A DNA stretch of 64,000 bases. Origin: Muribaculaceae bacterium (GTDB lineage Bacteria > Bacteroidota > Bacteroidia > Bacteroidales > Muribaculaceae). This document shows, in pieces, positions 1-9,538 of the stretch. Both the position numbers and the translations under genes were made by a program. The DNA lies in NCBI GenBank assembly GCA_028689665.1, contig JAQVCR010000005.1:1-64000 (forward strand), written 5' to 3'. How positions within the stretch are numbered: position 1 is the stretch's first letter; each line of letters opens with the position of its first letter. The notes under the pieces are model-generated. The model was not told the origin of the DNA. It searched no databases and saw only the letters and a program-made list of their open reading frames with translations.

Positions 1-126
1 GAATGGTTTGGTTATCTGAACCGTCAAGGCGAAGTGTTATTGAACCTCAAGGGCGGGAAATGGAAAGGCTGTTTCCACGTACCACGCGGATTATATCAAG
101 TTTGGCAAATATTAGAGACCTTATAA
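1..126 (+). CDS. N-acylglucosamine 2-epimerase, C-terminal fragment
   Basis: The window opens inside this gene; only the last 41 codons are present, ending in TAA at 124-126. The peptide contains [25 protein letters not shown] and LYQVWQILE, which match the C-terminal end of the AGE (N-acylglucosamine/N-acetylmannosamine 2-epimerase) family. In those enzymes the GGKWKGxFHxPR segment lies beside the active site of the (alpha/alpha)6 barrel. The family interconverts GlcNAc and ManNAc, or related sugars, in the cytoplasm. It ends 30 bp before the SusC gene on the same strand, so it probably belongs to the same glycan-use operon. The substrate cannot be told from this fragment. Confidence 0.85.
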   Translation, partial: EWFGYLNRQGEVLLNLKGGKWKGCFHVPRGLYQVWQILETL

Positions 127-156
127 ACTTTTCTATTAATTAATTAAATTTATTCT

Positions 157-3100
157 ATGGAGTCCAACTCAAAATCTAATTCTTCAGGAATAATTAGACG
201 AATCTTCGTCACATTATTGCTGTTGGTAGCAATCCCTGCAATGGGTTTTGCGCAGAAAACGATCACGGGTACCGTATCCGATGAGTCAGGGGAACCCCTA
301 ATGGGAGTTACCGTACTCGTAAAAGGGACAAAGCAAGGTGTAAGTACCGACTTAGATGGAAAATACAACATCCAAGCAAGCGCTGATGCAGTATTGACAT
401 TTACCTATATTGGTATGACACCTTCAGAAGTAAAAGTTGCCGGTAAAACGGCGATTGATGTAGTACTAAAACAAGATTTACAAAATCTTGAAGAGGTAGT
501 CGTAGTGGGCTATGGTACACAAAAGAAGGTAAACGTAACAGGTTCTATTGTAGCAGTAGATGCAAAGAAGCTAGAGCAATTACCAACCGACAATGTATCT
601 AATATGTTGGCAGGTCGTCTACCGGGACTTGTAGCCGTACAAAGCTCAGGTATGCCGGGCGAAGGCTCTTCACTTCTCGTACGTGGATCAAGCACAACAT
701 CATCGAATGGTAATGCACCATTATTTATTGTCGATGGAGTACAACGTGATATGATCGACACATTAAGTCCTGATGAAATTGCAAACATCACCGTATTGAA
801 AGATGCCGCATCGGCAGCTATCTATGGAGTGCAAGGTGGAAGTGGTGTAATCTTAATCACCACCAAGCGCGGACAAAAAACCGACAAACCACAAATTACA
901 TTTAAAGCATCACTAAACTTAAACCAAAACACCAACTTCCCAGATTTCTTGAATGCTACCGACTATATGAAGTGGCACAATAAAGCACGCGAACTTGATG
1001 GATTAGCTCCACTATACACAGAAGACATAGCAAAACAGGTGTATGCTGGAACTAATGGTTATGGTCAGACTAATTGGTTTGATGAAATCTTTCAAGGAAA
1101 AGGGACAACACAGAATTATAACATCACAATCAATGGAGGTAATAATACGGTTAAGTATTTCTTGAGTGGCGGTTATACCGATACCCAAGGTATCGTGAAG
1201 AACGTAAACTATACAAAGTACTTTTTACGTTCAAACATCGATACAAAGATTACTGATTGGATGAAACTATCTGTCGACTTAGCCGGTTATAAGACCGAAA
1301 CCGACCGTCCTTCAACCGAAGTGTCGGAAGGTAATAGCGGAAGCTCTACCTCAGTATTCTGGCAGGCAACCTTAGCTAAACCAATTTATCCGGTTTATTA
1401 TGATGGCGTATATTCAGTGCCTACCACAATGAAGGGTAATTATAACCCGGTGGCATCACTTACCGAGTCGGGATATAACAAACAATCAAATGTAATTTTC
1501 AACTCATCTATACGTCTAGATATAGACATACCGGGAGTTAAAGGTCTTGCAGCACACATGTTGATGGGTTATGACTACAATTCAACAAAAGGTAAAGTAT
1601 GGAAATTACCTTACGAATTAGGCAAATACGACACAGCAACCGGCAGTGTAACTATGGTAAAAAACAGCGTTCAACAACGCAGCGTGCTATCAGAGAATTT
1701 CAATTCGACAACAAAAATTGCAGTTCAACCAAGTATTGATTATGAGAATACATTTGGCAACCACTATGTACGTGGTCAAGTAGTATATGATCAATTACAA
1801 ACAAACTATAACACTTTCGGAGCAGGCAAAATGAACTATGACCTAACCGATATTCCGGAGCTGAACTTAGGTTCTGACGACCAAGTAGTAGCAGGAAGTG
1901 TAAAAGGAACAAGCACAAAATTTGCGCGTCAGAGCTTTGTAGTTCGTGCAAACTATTCTTATGCCGACAAGTATCTGTTAAACGTATTGATGCGTGCAGA
2001 TGCCTCAGTAAAATTTAAGGAACAAAATCGTTGGGGTTATTTTCCCGGAGTATCAGTTGGTTGGAGATTAAGTGAAGAATCATTTATGGCACCAACACGT
2101 GATGTATTATCGAATTTAAAACTTCGTGCATCGTGGGGTATCACAGGTAACGACCGCATCAGCGAATGGTTGTATCTACGTTCGATGGGTGTATCAAAGA
2201 ATGCTTATGTATGGGGTGGCGACGTTCTCGATGCTATCGTAACCGGTTCAGTACCAGCTTATGATATAAGCTGGGAGAAGACACGTACAACCAACGTAGG
2301 TTTTGATGCAGCATTCTTAAATGGCGCATTGACAGTAGAGTTTGATTACTACTACAAATATACATGGGATATTCTACAAAGTCTAAGCGCAAGTATTCCA
2401 CCATCATTAGGCGGTAATGCACCATCGATTGTGAACAAAGGAAAAGTAGACAATCGTGGATTTGAGGTAACATTAGGCTATCGCAAAGATTTATCGAAAG
2501 ACTTATCGTTCGGCGTATCGGGTAACGTAGCTTACAATCACAACCGTATTCTACAATACAACGATGCTTCAAATATTCCTGATTATCAAAAGAAGACAGG
2601 AAACTGTGTAGGTTCAATTTTAGGTCTAGTATCAGACGGTCTTTATCAAGATGAAGCCGACTTAGCTAACAGCCCTAAATATAAGAGCGATGCAAAAGTT
2701 GGTGATATAAAATATAGAGACTTAAACGGAGATGGAAAAATCGACCTAGTGAATGATGTGAAAATCATCAGCGATGGTTCATCTCCAAAGTGGAACTATG
2801 GTATCAACTTAGATGCACGCTACAAATGGTTTGACATAGCCGCATTCTTCCAAGGCGCAGCCGATTTCGACATAGCACTTCAAGGCTATTATCAAAGTGG
2901 AACACAATCGACCACAAACTTTACCAAGCCTTTTGCCGCCGATGGAAACACTCCATATTTCTTAGTAGAAAACAGCTGGACACCTGAGAACCCAAATGCA
3001 GAGTTCCCACGTTTGACAACACGTCTTTCTATTAACCAAAATGCAATTTCTTCTGACTTCTGGTTGAGGAGCGGAAACTATATCCGTCTAAAGAATTTAC

Positions 3101-3297
3101 AAATTGGTGCTACACTTCCAAAATCATTGTTTGGCAAATCGGGTATCCAAAATATTCGTCTTTATGTTTCGGGAACCAACTTGTTCACCATATCCAAATT
3201 GAACAAATATGGTCTTGACCCTGAAGCACCAAGCGTGAACAATGGTTATTATCCACAACAACGTGTCTATACATTTGGTATTAACGTAACACTTTAA
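157..3297 (+). CDS. SusC/RagA-family TonB-linked outer-membrane transporter
   Basis: 1046 residues. A signal peptide (about 1-33, ending AMGFAQ) is followed by a carboxypeptidase-regulatory-like beta-sandwich (ITGTVSDESGEPLMGV, about 35-115), the plug domain (VVVVGYGTQKKVNVTGS, then SNMLAGRLPGL, about 118-225) and a long 22-strand beta-barrel ending in an aromatic-rich strand (YTFGINVTL). No STN signalling domain is present. Such proteins import oligosaccharides across the outer membrane with a SusD lid. The partner SusD starts 5 bp downstream. The length is normal for the family and the frame is intact. The neighbouring epimerase and esterase suggest an amino-sugar ligand, which is inference. 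Confidence 0.97.
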   Translation: MESNSKSNSSGIIRRIFVTLLLLVAIPAMGFAQKTITGTVSDESGEPLMGVTVLVKGTKQGVSTDLDGKYNIQASADAVLTFTYIGMTPSEVKVAGKTAIDVVLKQDLQNLEEVVVVGYGTQKKVNVTGSIVAVDAKKLEQLPTDNVSNMLAGRLPGLVAVQSSGMPGEGSSLLVRGSSTTSSNGNAPLFIVDGVQRDMIDTLSPDEIANITVLKDAASAAIYGVQGGSGVILITTKRGQKTDKPQITFKASLNLNQNTNFPDFLNATDYMKWHNKARELDGLAPLYTEDIAKQVYAGTNGYGQTNWFDEIFQGKGTTQNYNITINGGNNTVKYFLSGGYTDTQGIVKNVNYTKYFLRSNIDTKITDWMKLSVDLAGYKTETDRPSTEVSEGNSGSSTSVFWQATLAKPIYPVYYDGVYSVPTTMKGNYNPVASLTESGYNKQSNVIFNSSIRLDIDIPGVKGLAAHMLMGYDYNSTKGKVWKLPYELGKYDTATGSVTMVKNSVQQRSVLSENFNSTTKIAVQPSIDYENTFGNHYVRGQVVYDQLQTNYNTFGAGKMNYDLTDIPELNLGSDDQVVAGSVKGTSTKFARQSFVVRANYSYADKYLLNVLMRADASVKFKEQNRWGYFPGVSVGWRLSEESFMAPTRDVLSNLKLRASWGITGNDRISEWLYLRSMGVSKNAYVWGGDVLDAIVTGSVPAYDISWEKTRTTNVGFDAAFLNGALTVEFDYYYKYTWDILQSLSASIPPSLGGNAPSIVNKGKVDNRGFEVTLGYRKDLSKDLSFGVSGNVAYNHNRILQYNDASNIPDYQKKTGNCVGSILGLVSDGLYQDEADLANSPKYKSDAKVGDIKYRDLNGDGKIDLVNDVKIISDGSSPKWNYGINLDARYKWFDIAAFFQGAADFDIALQGYYQSGTQSTTNFTKPFAADGNTPYFLVENSWTPENPNAEFPRLTTRLSINQNAISSDFWLRSGNYIRLKNLQIGATLPKSLFGKSGIQNIRLYVSGTNLFTISKLNKYGLDPEAPSVNNGYYPQQRVYTFGINVTL

Positions 3298-3302
3298 ATC
3301 TT

Positions 3303-4946
3303 ATGAAATCATTAAATAAATTATTCATAGCTTTAGCACTTCTTGTCGGAGTAAGTTCGTGCGACGTGTTGGAATTTGACCCGACAGATCGTTACAACGA
3401 GGCAACAGGATGGGCAAGTAAAGCAAATGTCGATAAATATATCGCCGGACAGTATGGTTCGCTAGAGGTGTATGGTCAATTTGGCTCACATTCTTTCGGA
3501 ACCGCAGCATTCAATACCGATGGTCTAACGGATATGCTAAAATATTCGAGTAACACAGCCGGTTACGGAACTCCTAACTTGCTACTATTTGTAGATGGTC
3601 AGATTTCGAGCAGCTCAAACGTTCTATCATATTGGAGCGATTGCTATACAAGAATACGCAAAGTAAATGAATTTCTTGACGGTCTTAAAAACGATTGTAA
3701 AGTACTTTCTGCCGAAGAGACATTAGCTTACGAGGCCGAGGCAAGATTCCTTCGCGGATACCTTTATTATTTGTTGGTACGCGCTCACCACAGTGTAATC
3801 CTTTATGATTATCTTGGCGATTGGCAGAATCCGCTTAAAGCACGCAGCTCGGAGGCAGATTGCTGGCAATTTGTATATGACGACCTAGAATTTGCATACA
3901 CAAACCTAAGTGAGAGTAAACGTACCGATGGCCGTGTAGATAAGGCAACCGCAGCAGCATTAATGTCGCGTGCAATGCTTTTTGCACAGCGTTGGGACGA
4001 TGTAATCACAGCAGCGAAGCGAGTAATGGAAATTGGTTACAGCCTCGATCCTTCTTATGCAGCAGTATTTAATTCTACTTATACAGCACGCAGCGTAGAG
4101 ACAATTTTCCAAGTAGATTATGCAAACGAAAACTATTGCCACACATGGGATTCAAAGAACTGTCCTTCGGGCGACGATCCTAATGCAACAGCATGGTGTC
4201 CCGGTCCTACACAAGAGATGATTTCGGAATATGAAACTGCCGACAGCAAAACAGTAAATTGGAACAGTCTACCTTCAGGAACCGACTTAACCGCTCTTTA
4301 TAAGAGTCTTGAGCCACGTTTCCAAGCATCAGTACTTTATAATGGATCAAGCTGGAAAGGACGTACAATTGAAACATTCGTAGGTGGAAAAGATGGATTT
4401 AAAGCCTATAACGACGAAGGCGCACCAAAGACAACCGTAACAGGTTACTATATGCGTAAATATCTTGATGAGAAAAATACAGAATTTGTTACAGCAAACA
4501 GTACTCAAAGTTTTGTAGCTTTCCGTTATGCCGAAGTTCTATTAAACTATGCCGAAGCATTGGTTAAAAGCAGCACACAGAAGAATATAGCCACAGCAAT
4601 GGGCTACGTAAATATGGTAAGAGATCGTGCCGGCTTAAAGGCAGTATCGGCAGCAACCGACGATGCGGCAATGAAAGCCATCAAGCACGAGAGAAAAATC
4701 GAGCTAGCATTTGAAGGTTTCCATTATTGGGACTTGAAACGCTGGGGTGATGCAGCAAAAGAACTGGGCAATGTACAATTCCACGCAATAAAGATAACTA
4801 AATCGACCTCTGGTTTAGCTTATGAGTTCCCAACATGTGATGGCGGACAAAATCGCTTATTCCCTGACAAATATTATAGCTTACCTATTCCTGATTCAGA
4901 AATTACAACAAACACACTTTGTCTGCAATTAGATGAATGGAAATAA
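3303..4946 (+). CDS. SusD/RagB-family nutrient-binding lipoprotein
   Basis: 547 residues. The N-terminus is a lipoprotein signal with the lipobox VSSC (Cys20). The body has the SusD TPR-like pattern: EAEARFLRGYLYYLLVRA near residue 145, FRYAEVLLNYAEAL near 405, and IKHERKIELAFEGFHYWDLKRWG near 460, all typical anchors of the RagB/SusD and SusD-like N-terminal domains. It is the surface lid that binds glycan over the SusC barrel encoded 5 bp upstream. The start is the ATG at 3303. Ligand specificity is not readable from sequence. Confidence 0.97.
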   Translation: MKSLNKLFIALALLVGVSSCDVLEFDPTDRYNEATGWASKANVDKYIAGQYGSLEVYGQFGSHSFGTAAFNTDGLTDMLKYSSNTAGYGTPNLLLFVDGQISSSSNVLSYWSDCYTRIRKVNEFLDGLKNDCKVLSAEETLAYEAEARFLRGYLYYLLVRAHHSVILYDYLGDWQNPLKARSSEADCWQFVYDDLEFAYTNLSESKRTDGRVDKATAAALMSRAMLFAQRWDDVITAAKRVMEIGYSLDPSYAAVFNSTYTARSVETIFQVDYANENYCHTWDSKNCPSGDDPNATAWCPGPTQEMISEYETADSKTVNWNSLPSGTDLTALYKSLEPRFQASVLYNGSSWKGRTIETFVGGKDGFKAYNDEGAPKTTVTGYYMRKYLDEKNTEFVTANSTQSFVAFRYAEVLLNYAEALVKSSTQKNIATAMGYVNMVRDRAGLKAVSAATDDAAMKAIKHERKIELAFEGFHYWDLKRWGDAAKELGNVQFHAIKITKSTSGLAYEFPTCDGGQNRLFPDKYYSLPIPDSEITTNTLCLQLDEWK

Positions 4947-4960
4947 AACAATATAATTTT

Positions 4961-6688
4961 ATGAAGACCATAATAAATAAAATATTCGCAGGGAGTTTAA
5001 TGGTGCTATTGGCAACCATACTTCCATCTTGCCACGATGTAGAATATCCTGAGCATAGCAAAGAAAGCGCTCTAAATTCTATACAGATTTCGGTAAAAGT
5101 TCCACAACTAGACGAAGCTAAGGTGGTGTATAAAAATATTGATGGTGTGATTGATGAAGCTGCACACACAGTTACATTCAATGTGCCATATAATATGTCT
5201 GACGTGCTCGACGACGTTACAGATTTAAGTAAGACTTACTTGTTGGCAAGCATTCCTACCGGAGCAATAATCACTCCGGGACTCGGCAATCTACGCGATA
5301 TGACTCAACCACTTGATATCACTATCACAGCCGCCGATGGTTCTCGCTCACAATACACTCTTATTGCAAATCTAAAGAAGAGCGATGTGGCAGAAATTAC
5401 AGAATTCAGTTTCCAAATAGGAGAGAATGTATTTAATGGAATCTGCACCCCCGAGAATAAGACAGTAACATATCTTGTTCCGACTCCCGACTTGATTGAT
5501 ATAATTGCCGCAACTCCTACAGTCGGTAAATTTGAAGTATCTCCACGAGCTAAGATTGTATCACCCGATATCACCAAGCCTCTTGATTTCTCAAAAGATG
5601 TGAAGATTCAAATCCAAGCACAAGATGAGAGCATTCAAGAATGGACTATAGTTCAAGCTGCTCCGGTAATCCTTGACTATGGTTTCGGATATACACGTAA
5701 GAAATGGCAATTATCAGCCGATGAGGTGAAAATTGGCTCTTCGTTAGACTTCCGTGGAATGACTGTAACAAGCAACTATCTTGTATTGCAAGATCGCTAT
5801 ATGGAACATTTATTATTCGATAAAGAGACAGGCGCATTTGTAGGAAAGACACCAAAACCATCAGATTTAAATGATTCTAACAAGGCAGCCGGTATGTATG
5901 TTGCCAGTGATGAAGCAGGCAAACTTGTAGCAGGTTCATTTGGTGGCTGGACAACAGGAAGCAACTATGTAGTATATTACTATAAAGATGGCGAAACTGC
6001 CGATCCAAAGCGAATTCTTCAAGTCTCAGGATTGGGCGACTGTGGACGTAAATTTGCAGTAGCAGGTAATCTATCTTCGGGAACAGCATTTATCTATGCT
6101 TCGAAGGGTAAAGGAAGTGTAGTGTATCGTTTCCGCTTTGTTGATGGCGAATATAAAGATAAGACCGATATTGCAGTAACATCTCCAAATGCAGCGTTTA
6201 CATATATGTGTACACCTGTTCCACTCGGAAAGACAGCCACCAGCCAGTTTATATTAGTTGACCAAGTAGCCAACGGATTGGGAAGTGTAAGTCTTCACGC
6301 CGCCGACGGAGGAATGATTTCGCAGATGACAGATAACGCAAAATGTATGGGTGGCGGCATTACCGGTGATGGAAAATGCTTCACATTCAACAATGCAACA
6401 TATTTGATGTATTCTGATCAAAGTGGTGATAACTTGAAAGCGCGTTTGCGTATCTATGATATTACCAAACTAGATAATTTCTCGATGACAGAAGGCGATC
6501 CTCGTTTCCAAAGCGAATTCTTGAAATTTACTTCACCCGATCTTATCGTATCGGCATCGAATGGTAATGGTACAGGCGAAGTGGCTTACGACCTATCTGC
6601 CGATGGCGAATCGATGTTTGTATATCAAATGCTTACTGCAGGTGGTGTAGCAAAATATGAATTGACAAAAATAAAAATAGGTCAATAA
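4961..6688 (+). CDS. DUF5018-type surface lipoprotein of the glycan locus
   Basis: 575 residues from the ATG at 4961. A longer in-frame start at 4937 overlaps the end of susD and would put eight residues before a perfect lipoprotein signal (lipobox LPSC, Cys24), so the shorter form is preferred. The N-terminal half holds two repeats of a beta-sandwich with the pattern ITAADGSRSQYTL and IQAQDESIQEWTI, as in DUF5018-type domains that often follow SusD. The C-terminal half (about 230-575) looks like a beta-propeller or similar all-beta fold, with repeated short strands and glycines. It is probably a surface glycan-binding protein of this locus. A long hairpin follows the gene. Confidence 0.8.
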   Translation: MKTIINKIFAGSLMVLLATILPSCHDVEYPEHSKESALNSIQISVKVPQLDEAKVVYKNIDGVIDEAAHTVTFNVPYNMSDVLDDVTDLSKTYLLASIPTGAIITPGLGNLRDMTQPLDITITAADGSRSQYTLIANLKKSDVAEITEFSFQIGENVFNGICTPENKTVTYLVPTPDLIDIIAATPTVGKFEVSPRAKIVSPDITKPLDFSKDVKIQIQAQDESIQEWTIVQAAPVILDYGFGYTRKKWQLSADEVKIGSSLDFRGMTVTSNYLVLQDRYMEHLLFDKETGAFVGKTPKPSDLNDSNKAAGMYVASDEAGKLVAGSFGGWTTGSNYVVYYYKDGETADPKRILQVSGLGDCGRKFAVAGNLSSGTAFIYASKGKGSVVYRFRFVDGEYKDKTDIAVTSPNAAFTYMCTPVPLGKTATSQFILVDQVANGLGSVSLHAADGGMISQMTDNAKCMGGGITGDGKCFTFNNATYLMYSDQSGDNLKARLRIYDITKLDNFSMTEGDPRFQSEFLKFTSPDLIVSASNGNGTGEVAYDLSADGESMFVYQMLTAGGVAKYELTKIKIGQ

Positions 6689-6713
6689 TAATTATTGATT
6701 AAAAATGACTAGA

Positions 6714-6775
6714 TAAAACCAAGATGAGCATTTTTCTCCTTCCTCGTGAAGGAGAAAAACCATCTTGGTTTTTTA
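6714..6775 (+). terminator. Two-tier hairpin with T-tract
   Basis: AAAACCAAGATG (6715-6726) pairs with CATCTTGGTTTT (6761-6772). Inside it TTTTTCTCCTTC (6731-6742) pairs with GAAGGAGAAAAA (6748-6759). A run of T follows. It lies between the DUF5018 gene and the first hydrolase, only 12 bp before the next ATG, so it can act as an intrinsic terminator or as an operon processing/attenuation hairpin. Confidence 0.8.
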
Positions 6776-6785
6776 ATTATCAAAA

Positions 6786-8087
6786 ATGAAAATAAATAAG
6801 ATTTTTTTAGCCGCATTATTTGTCTTGATGTCGTTGTGTGCTTGTGGTGGCGATAGTGAGCCAACTCCTACACCGGAGCCGGAGCCAACCCCTGATACAG
6901 AGGAGTCAAAGCCTGTGATGGTTTGGGTAGATGCATCGGCAAACTTCACAAAATTCATAGAAAAAAGTGGAGTAACAGCGTATCTTGAAAAGGCAAAAAA
7001 TGCCGGATTTACCGATATAATTCTTGATGTTCGACCTACGTCGGGCGAAGTGATGTATAAAGGTAGCCAATATGCCCCTGAAATTGTTACATGGAAGGGT
7101 GTTACCCGCGATAACTCGTGGGATTACTTAGAATTTTTTGTTACCGAGAGTCATCGACTTGGGTTGAAAATCCATGCTGCGATGAATTCGCTCACTGCCG
7201 GGCAGAATATTATGCGACGTGGACCGGTGTACACCGACCCTGCAATTGCGGCAATGACATCGAAATTATATACCGAAATCGGTCTAATTGATGAAAAAGA
7301 TGATGGACGAGGAGCAGTGTTTCTCAATCCATGTCTACCCGAAGCACAAGAATATGTGCTAAATATTGCGAAAGAAATAGTTACTAAATATGATATAGAT
7401 GGTCTAATCTACGACCGTTGTCGCTATGATAATGAGGACGCCGATTGGACAGATGCCTCAAAGACAGCATTTGCCGCTTATGTAAAGGCTCAATATGGGC
7501 GTGAAGGGTTGAACCTTCCCAAAGATGTATATAGCTATGACAATCTTGGTAAACGTGTGTATGGAGCATATCGCCAGATCTGGTATGAGTGGCGTGCGAG
7601 CGTTATTCACGATTTCTTCTATAAGACTAAAGCTGCTGTGAAAGCAATTAAGCCAAATATTAAATTTTCTACTTACACCGGTGGCTGGTATAGCACTTAT
7701 TATCAAGAAGGCAGCAACTGGGCAAGTAATACTTACGATCCAAGTACAGAATTTAGCGAATGGGCAAATTCAAAGTATAAAAATACGGGTTTTGCCGAAG
7801 CACTCGATATGCACTTAGCGGGATTCTATTATGCAGCTATCGAGGGTAGTGGCTGGTGGACAATAGCAGGAGGTATAACTAATGTTAAGCGTGTGAATAA
7901 TGGTGCTTGCGATGTAATTTCAAGCCTCGCTCCCGAAAAGTTTGTTGGCAATGCCGCCGGGCTAAAAAGTGCAATCAATGTGTCGATGCGCAATGCTGAT
8001 GGAATGATGATATTTGATTTATATCATATTGAAGAAAATAACTTCTGGAATACGATAAAAGAAGGTCTGGAATCGGTTAATCAATAA
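6786..8087 (+). CDS. GHL10-type glycoside-hydrolase-like lipoprotein (paralog 1)
   Basis: 433 residues. The lipoprotein signal ends LCAC (Cys20) and is followed by an acidic, Pro/Thr-rich linker (TPTPEPEPTPD) that would hold the domain off the membrane. The main domain is a TIM-barrel of the glycosyl-hydrolase-like 10 (GHL10, formerly DUF187) type: VMVWVDAS at strand 1, TDIILDVRPTSGEV, GLKIHAAMN, and DGLIYDRCRYDN near residue 205, where the catalytic acid is expected. Later motifs are WYEWRASVIHDF and STYTGGWY. It lies in the SusCD locus and is about as long as its neighbour at 8114, which shares the same motifs. The substrate is unknown. The role in surface or periplasmic glycan cleavage is inferred. 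Confidence 0.8.
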   Translation: MKINKIFLAALFVLMSLCACGGDSEPTPTPEPEPTPDTEESKPVMVWVDASANFTKFIEKSGVTAYLEKAKNAGFTDIILDVRPTSGEVMYKGSQYAPEIVTWKGVTRDNSWDYLEFFVTESHRLGLKIHAAMNSLTAGQNIMRRGPVYTDPAIAAMTSKLYTEIGLIDEKDDGRGAVFLNPCLPEAQEYVLNIAKEIVTKYDIDGLIYDRCRYDNEDADWTDASKTAFAAYVKAQYGREGLNLPKDVYSYDNLGKRVYGAYRQIWYEWRASVIHDFFYKTKAAVKAIKPNIKFSTYTGGWYSTYYQEGSNWASNTYDPSTEFSEWANSKYKNTGFAEALDMHLAGFYYAAIEGSGWWTIAGGITNVKRVNNGACDVISSLAPEKFVGNAAGLKSAINVSMRNADGMMIFDLYHIEENNFWNTIKEGLESVNQ

Positions 8088-8113
8088 TTAAATAATACTT
8101 ATAACTCTTGAGA

Positions 8114-9451
8114 ATGAAATTTAGATATATATTTTTAAGTATGTTGATAGGCGTAAGTTCGCTTTCAACATTTGCTGCAAAGCGAGAGAAAACTAATGTA
8201 GAGGAGCGCACAAAATTAATGTGGGTAGATCTCTCGGGAAATTGGAAAACTTTCAGCTCGGCAGATTCAGTAGTATATTATGTGGATAAATGTAAAGATG
8301 CAGGGTTTAACACCCTTGTAGTCGATGTAAAGGGAACAGCTAGTGCTGTGGCTTATCCTAGCGATATTGCCCCGCGCCTAAGCGTATGGAAAGGGGTAAC
8401 GCGAGATGCTGATTATGATTTTCTTAAATTATTTATCGAGCAAGCCCATAAAAACGGAATGAAGGTATTTGCTTCGTTTAATGTGTTCTGTGAAGGGCAC
8501 GGGCTGTTTAAAAAGGGGATATGCTACGATATCCATCGTAATTGGCAATCAATGAATTATGTGCCGGGAAAAGGAATAATTCCTATTACCGAGATACCAA
8601 ATAAAGCGACAATTTTCACTAATCCGGCACTGCCCGAAGTACAAAAATATGAGCGAGATATTCTTGTAGAATGTGCTACAAAATATGATGTCGACGGCAT
8701 TATGGTTGACCGTACACGATACGATGGGCTACAATCCGACTTTTCTAATTATTCAAAGATAATGTTTGAACGCTACATTGGCGATAAGGTAGAGCGTTTT
8801 CCTGAAGATATATTTGAATGGGTAAAAGACGAAAAAGGAAATTATACTCGCAAAGAGGGTAAATTTTTCAAGCAATGGATTGAGTGGCGAGCAAGTGTAA
8901 TCTATGGCTTCTTTAAAGACACGCGCAAGGCACTCAAAGAGGCTCGTCCCGATGTTCTATTCTGTGCATACACGGGAGCGTGGTATCCTTCGTATTACGA
9001 AGTAGGCGCAAACTGGGCAAGCAATAAATATGATCCAAGTAAAGATTTTGATTGGGCAACCAAGAAATATAAGAAATATGCTTATGGCGATTTATTAGAT
9101 GTTTATACCAATGGAAATTACTATTGGAATGTAACGCTCACAGAGTATCGCAAGAGTAATGGCACATATAAGAATGAGACAGATAGTGAAATCTCGACCG
9201 GCGAGCATCTATGTGTCGAAGGCGGCTGTAAATATTCTCATAAGCTGTTGAAAGATAATTCATTCTGTGGAGGTCTTTATGTCGAAGATTATAAGAAAGA
9301 TGTAAATCAATTCAGAAAGGCAGTCAAGATGAACCTAAAAGAGTCGGACGGCTTGATGATATTTGATATTGTACATATAATCAATCGCAATTGGTGGGAC
9401 GCCCTAAAAAGTGCGGTAGCCGAGCAAGAAGCCGAGATGAAAGCAAAATAA
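8114..9451 (+). CDS. GHL10-type glycoside-hydrolase-like protein (paralog 2)
   Basis: 445 residues from the ATG at 8114; a TTG two codons upstream is a weaker start. An N-terminal signal peptide ends near STFAAKRE without a lipobox cysteine, so this copy is probably periplasmic, unlike the lipoprotein before it. The same barrel motifs recur: LMWVDLSGNW, NTLVVDVKGT, GMKVFASFNVF, DGIMVDRTRYDG, QWIEWRASVIYGF, CAYTGAWYPSYYE and ANWASNKYDPS. Extra loops around residues 140-160 and 340-390 separate it from paralog 1. The pair looks like a tandem duplication with relocation of one product, perhaps cleaving the same glycan in sequence. Confidence 0.8.
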   Translation: MKFRYIFLSMLIGVSSLSTFAAKREKTNVEERTKLMWVDLSGNWKTFSSADSVVYYVDKCKDAGFNTLVVDVKGTASAVAYPSDIAPRLSVWKGVTRDADYDFLKLFIEQAHKNGMKVFASFNVFCEGHGLFKKGICYDIHRNWQSMNYVPGKGIIPITEIPNKATIFTNPALPEVQKYERDILVECATKYDVDGIMVDRTRYDGLQSDFSNYSKIMFERYIGDKVERFPEDIFEWVKDEKGNYTRKEGKFFKQWIEWRASVIYGFFKDTRKALKEARPDVLFCAYTGAWYPSYYEVGANWASNKYDPSKDFDWATKKYKKYAYGDLLDVYTNGNYYWNVTLTEYRKSNGTYKNETDSEISTGEHLCVEGGCKYSHKLLKDNSFCGGLYVEDYKKDVNQFRKAVKMNLKESDGLMIFDIVHIINRNWWDALKSAVAEQEAEMKAK

Positions 9452-9538
9452 TCGTAATATATTTTGAATATTTGCCCCTTCGATGTAACTTGCATTAGTT
9501 TTATCAAAGGGGCATTTCCCTTATTTTTAATTTTAATA

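Noticed and set aside
9464-9538. An N-terminal extension of the membrane acyltransferase
   Set aside because: It crosses an intergenic hairpin (TGCCCCTT/AAGGGGCA, 9473-9514), begins at TTG, and the family start SRAYSLDALRG lies just after the ATG at 9539.
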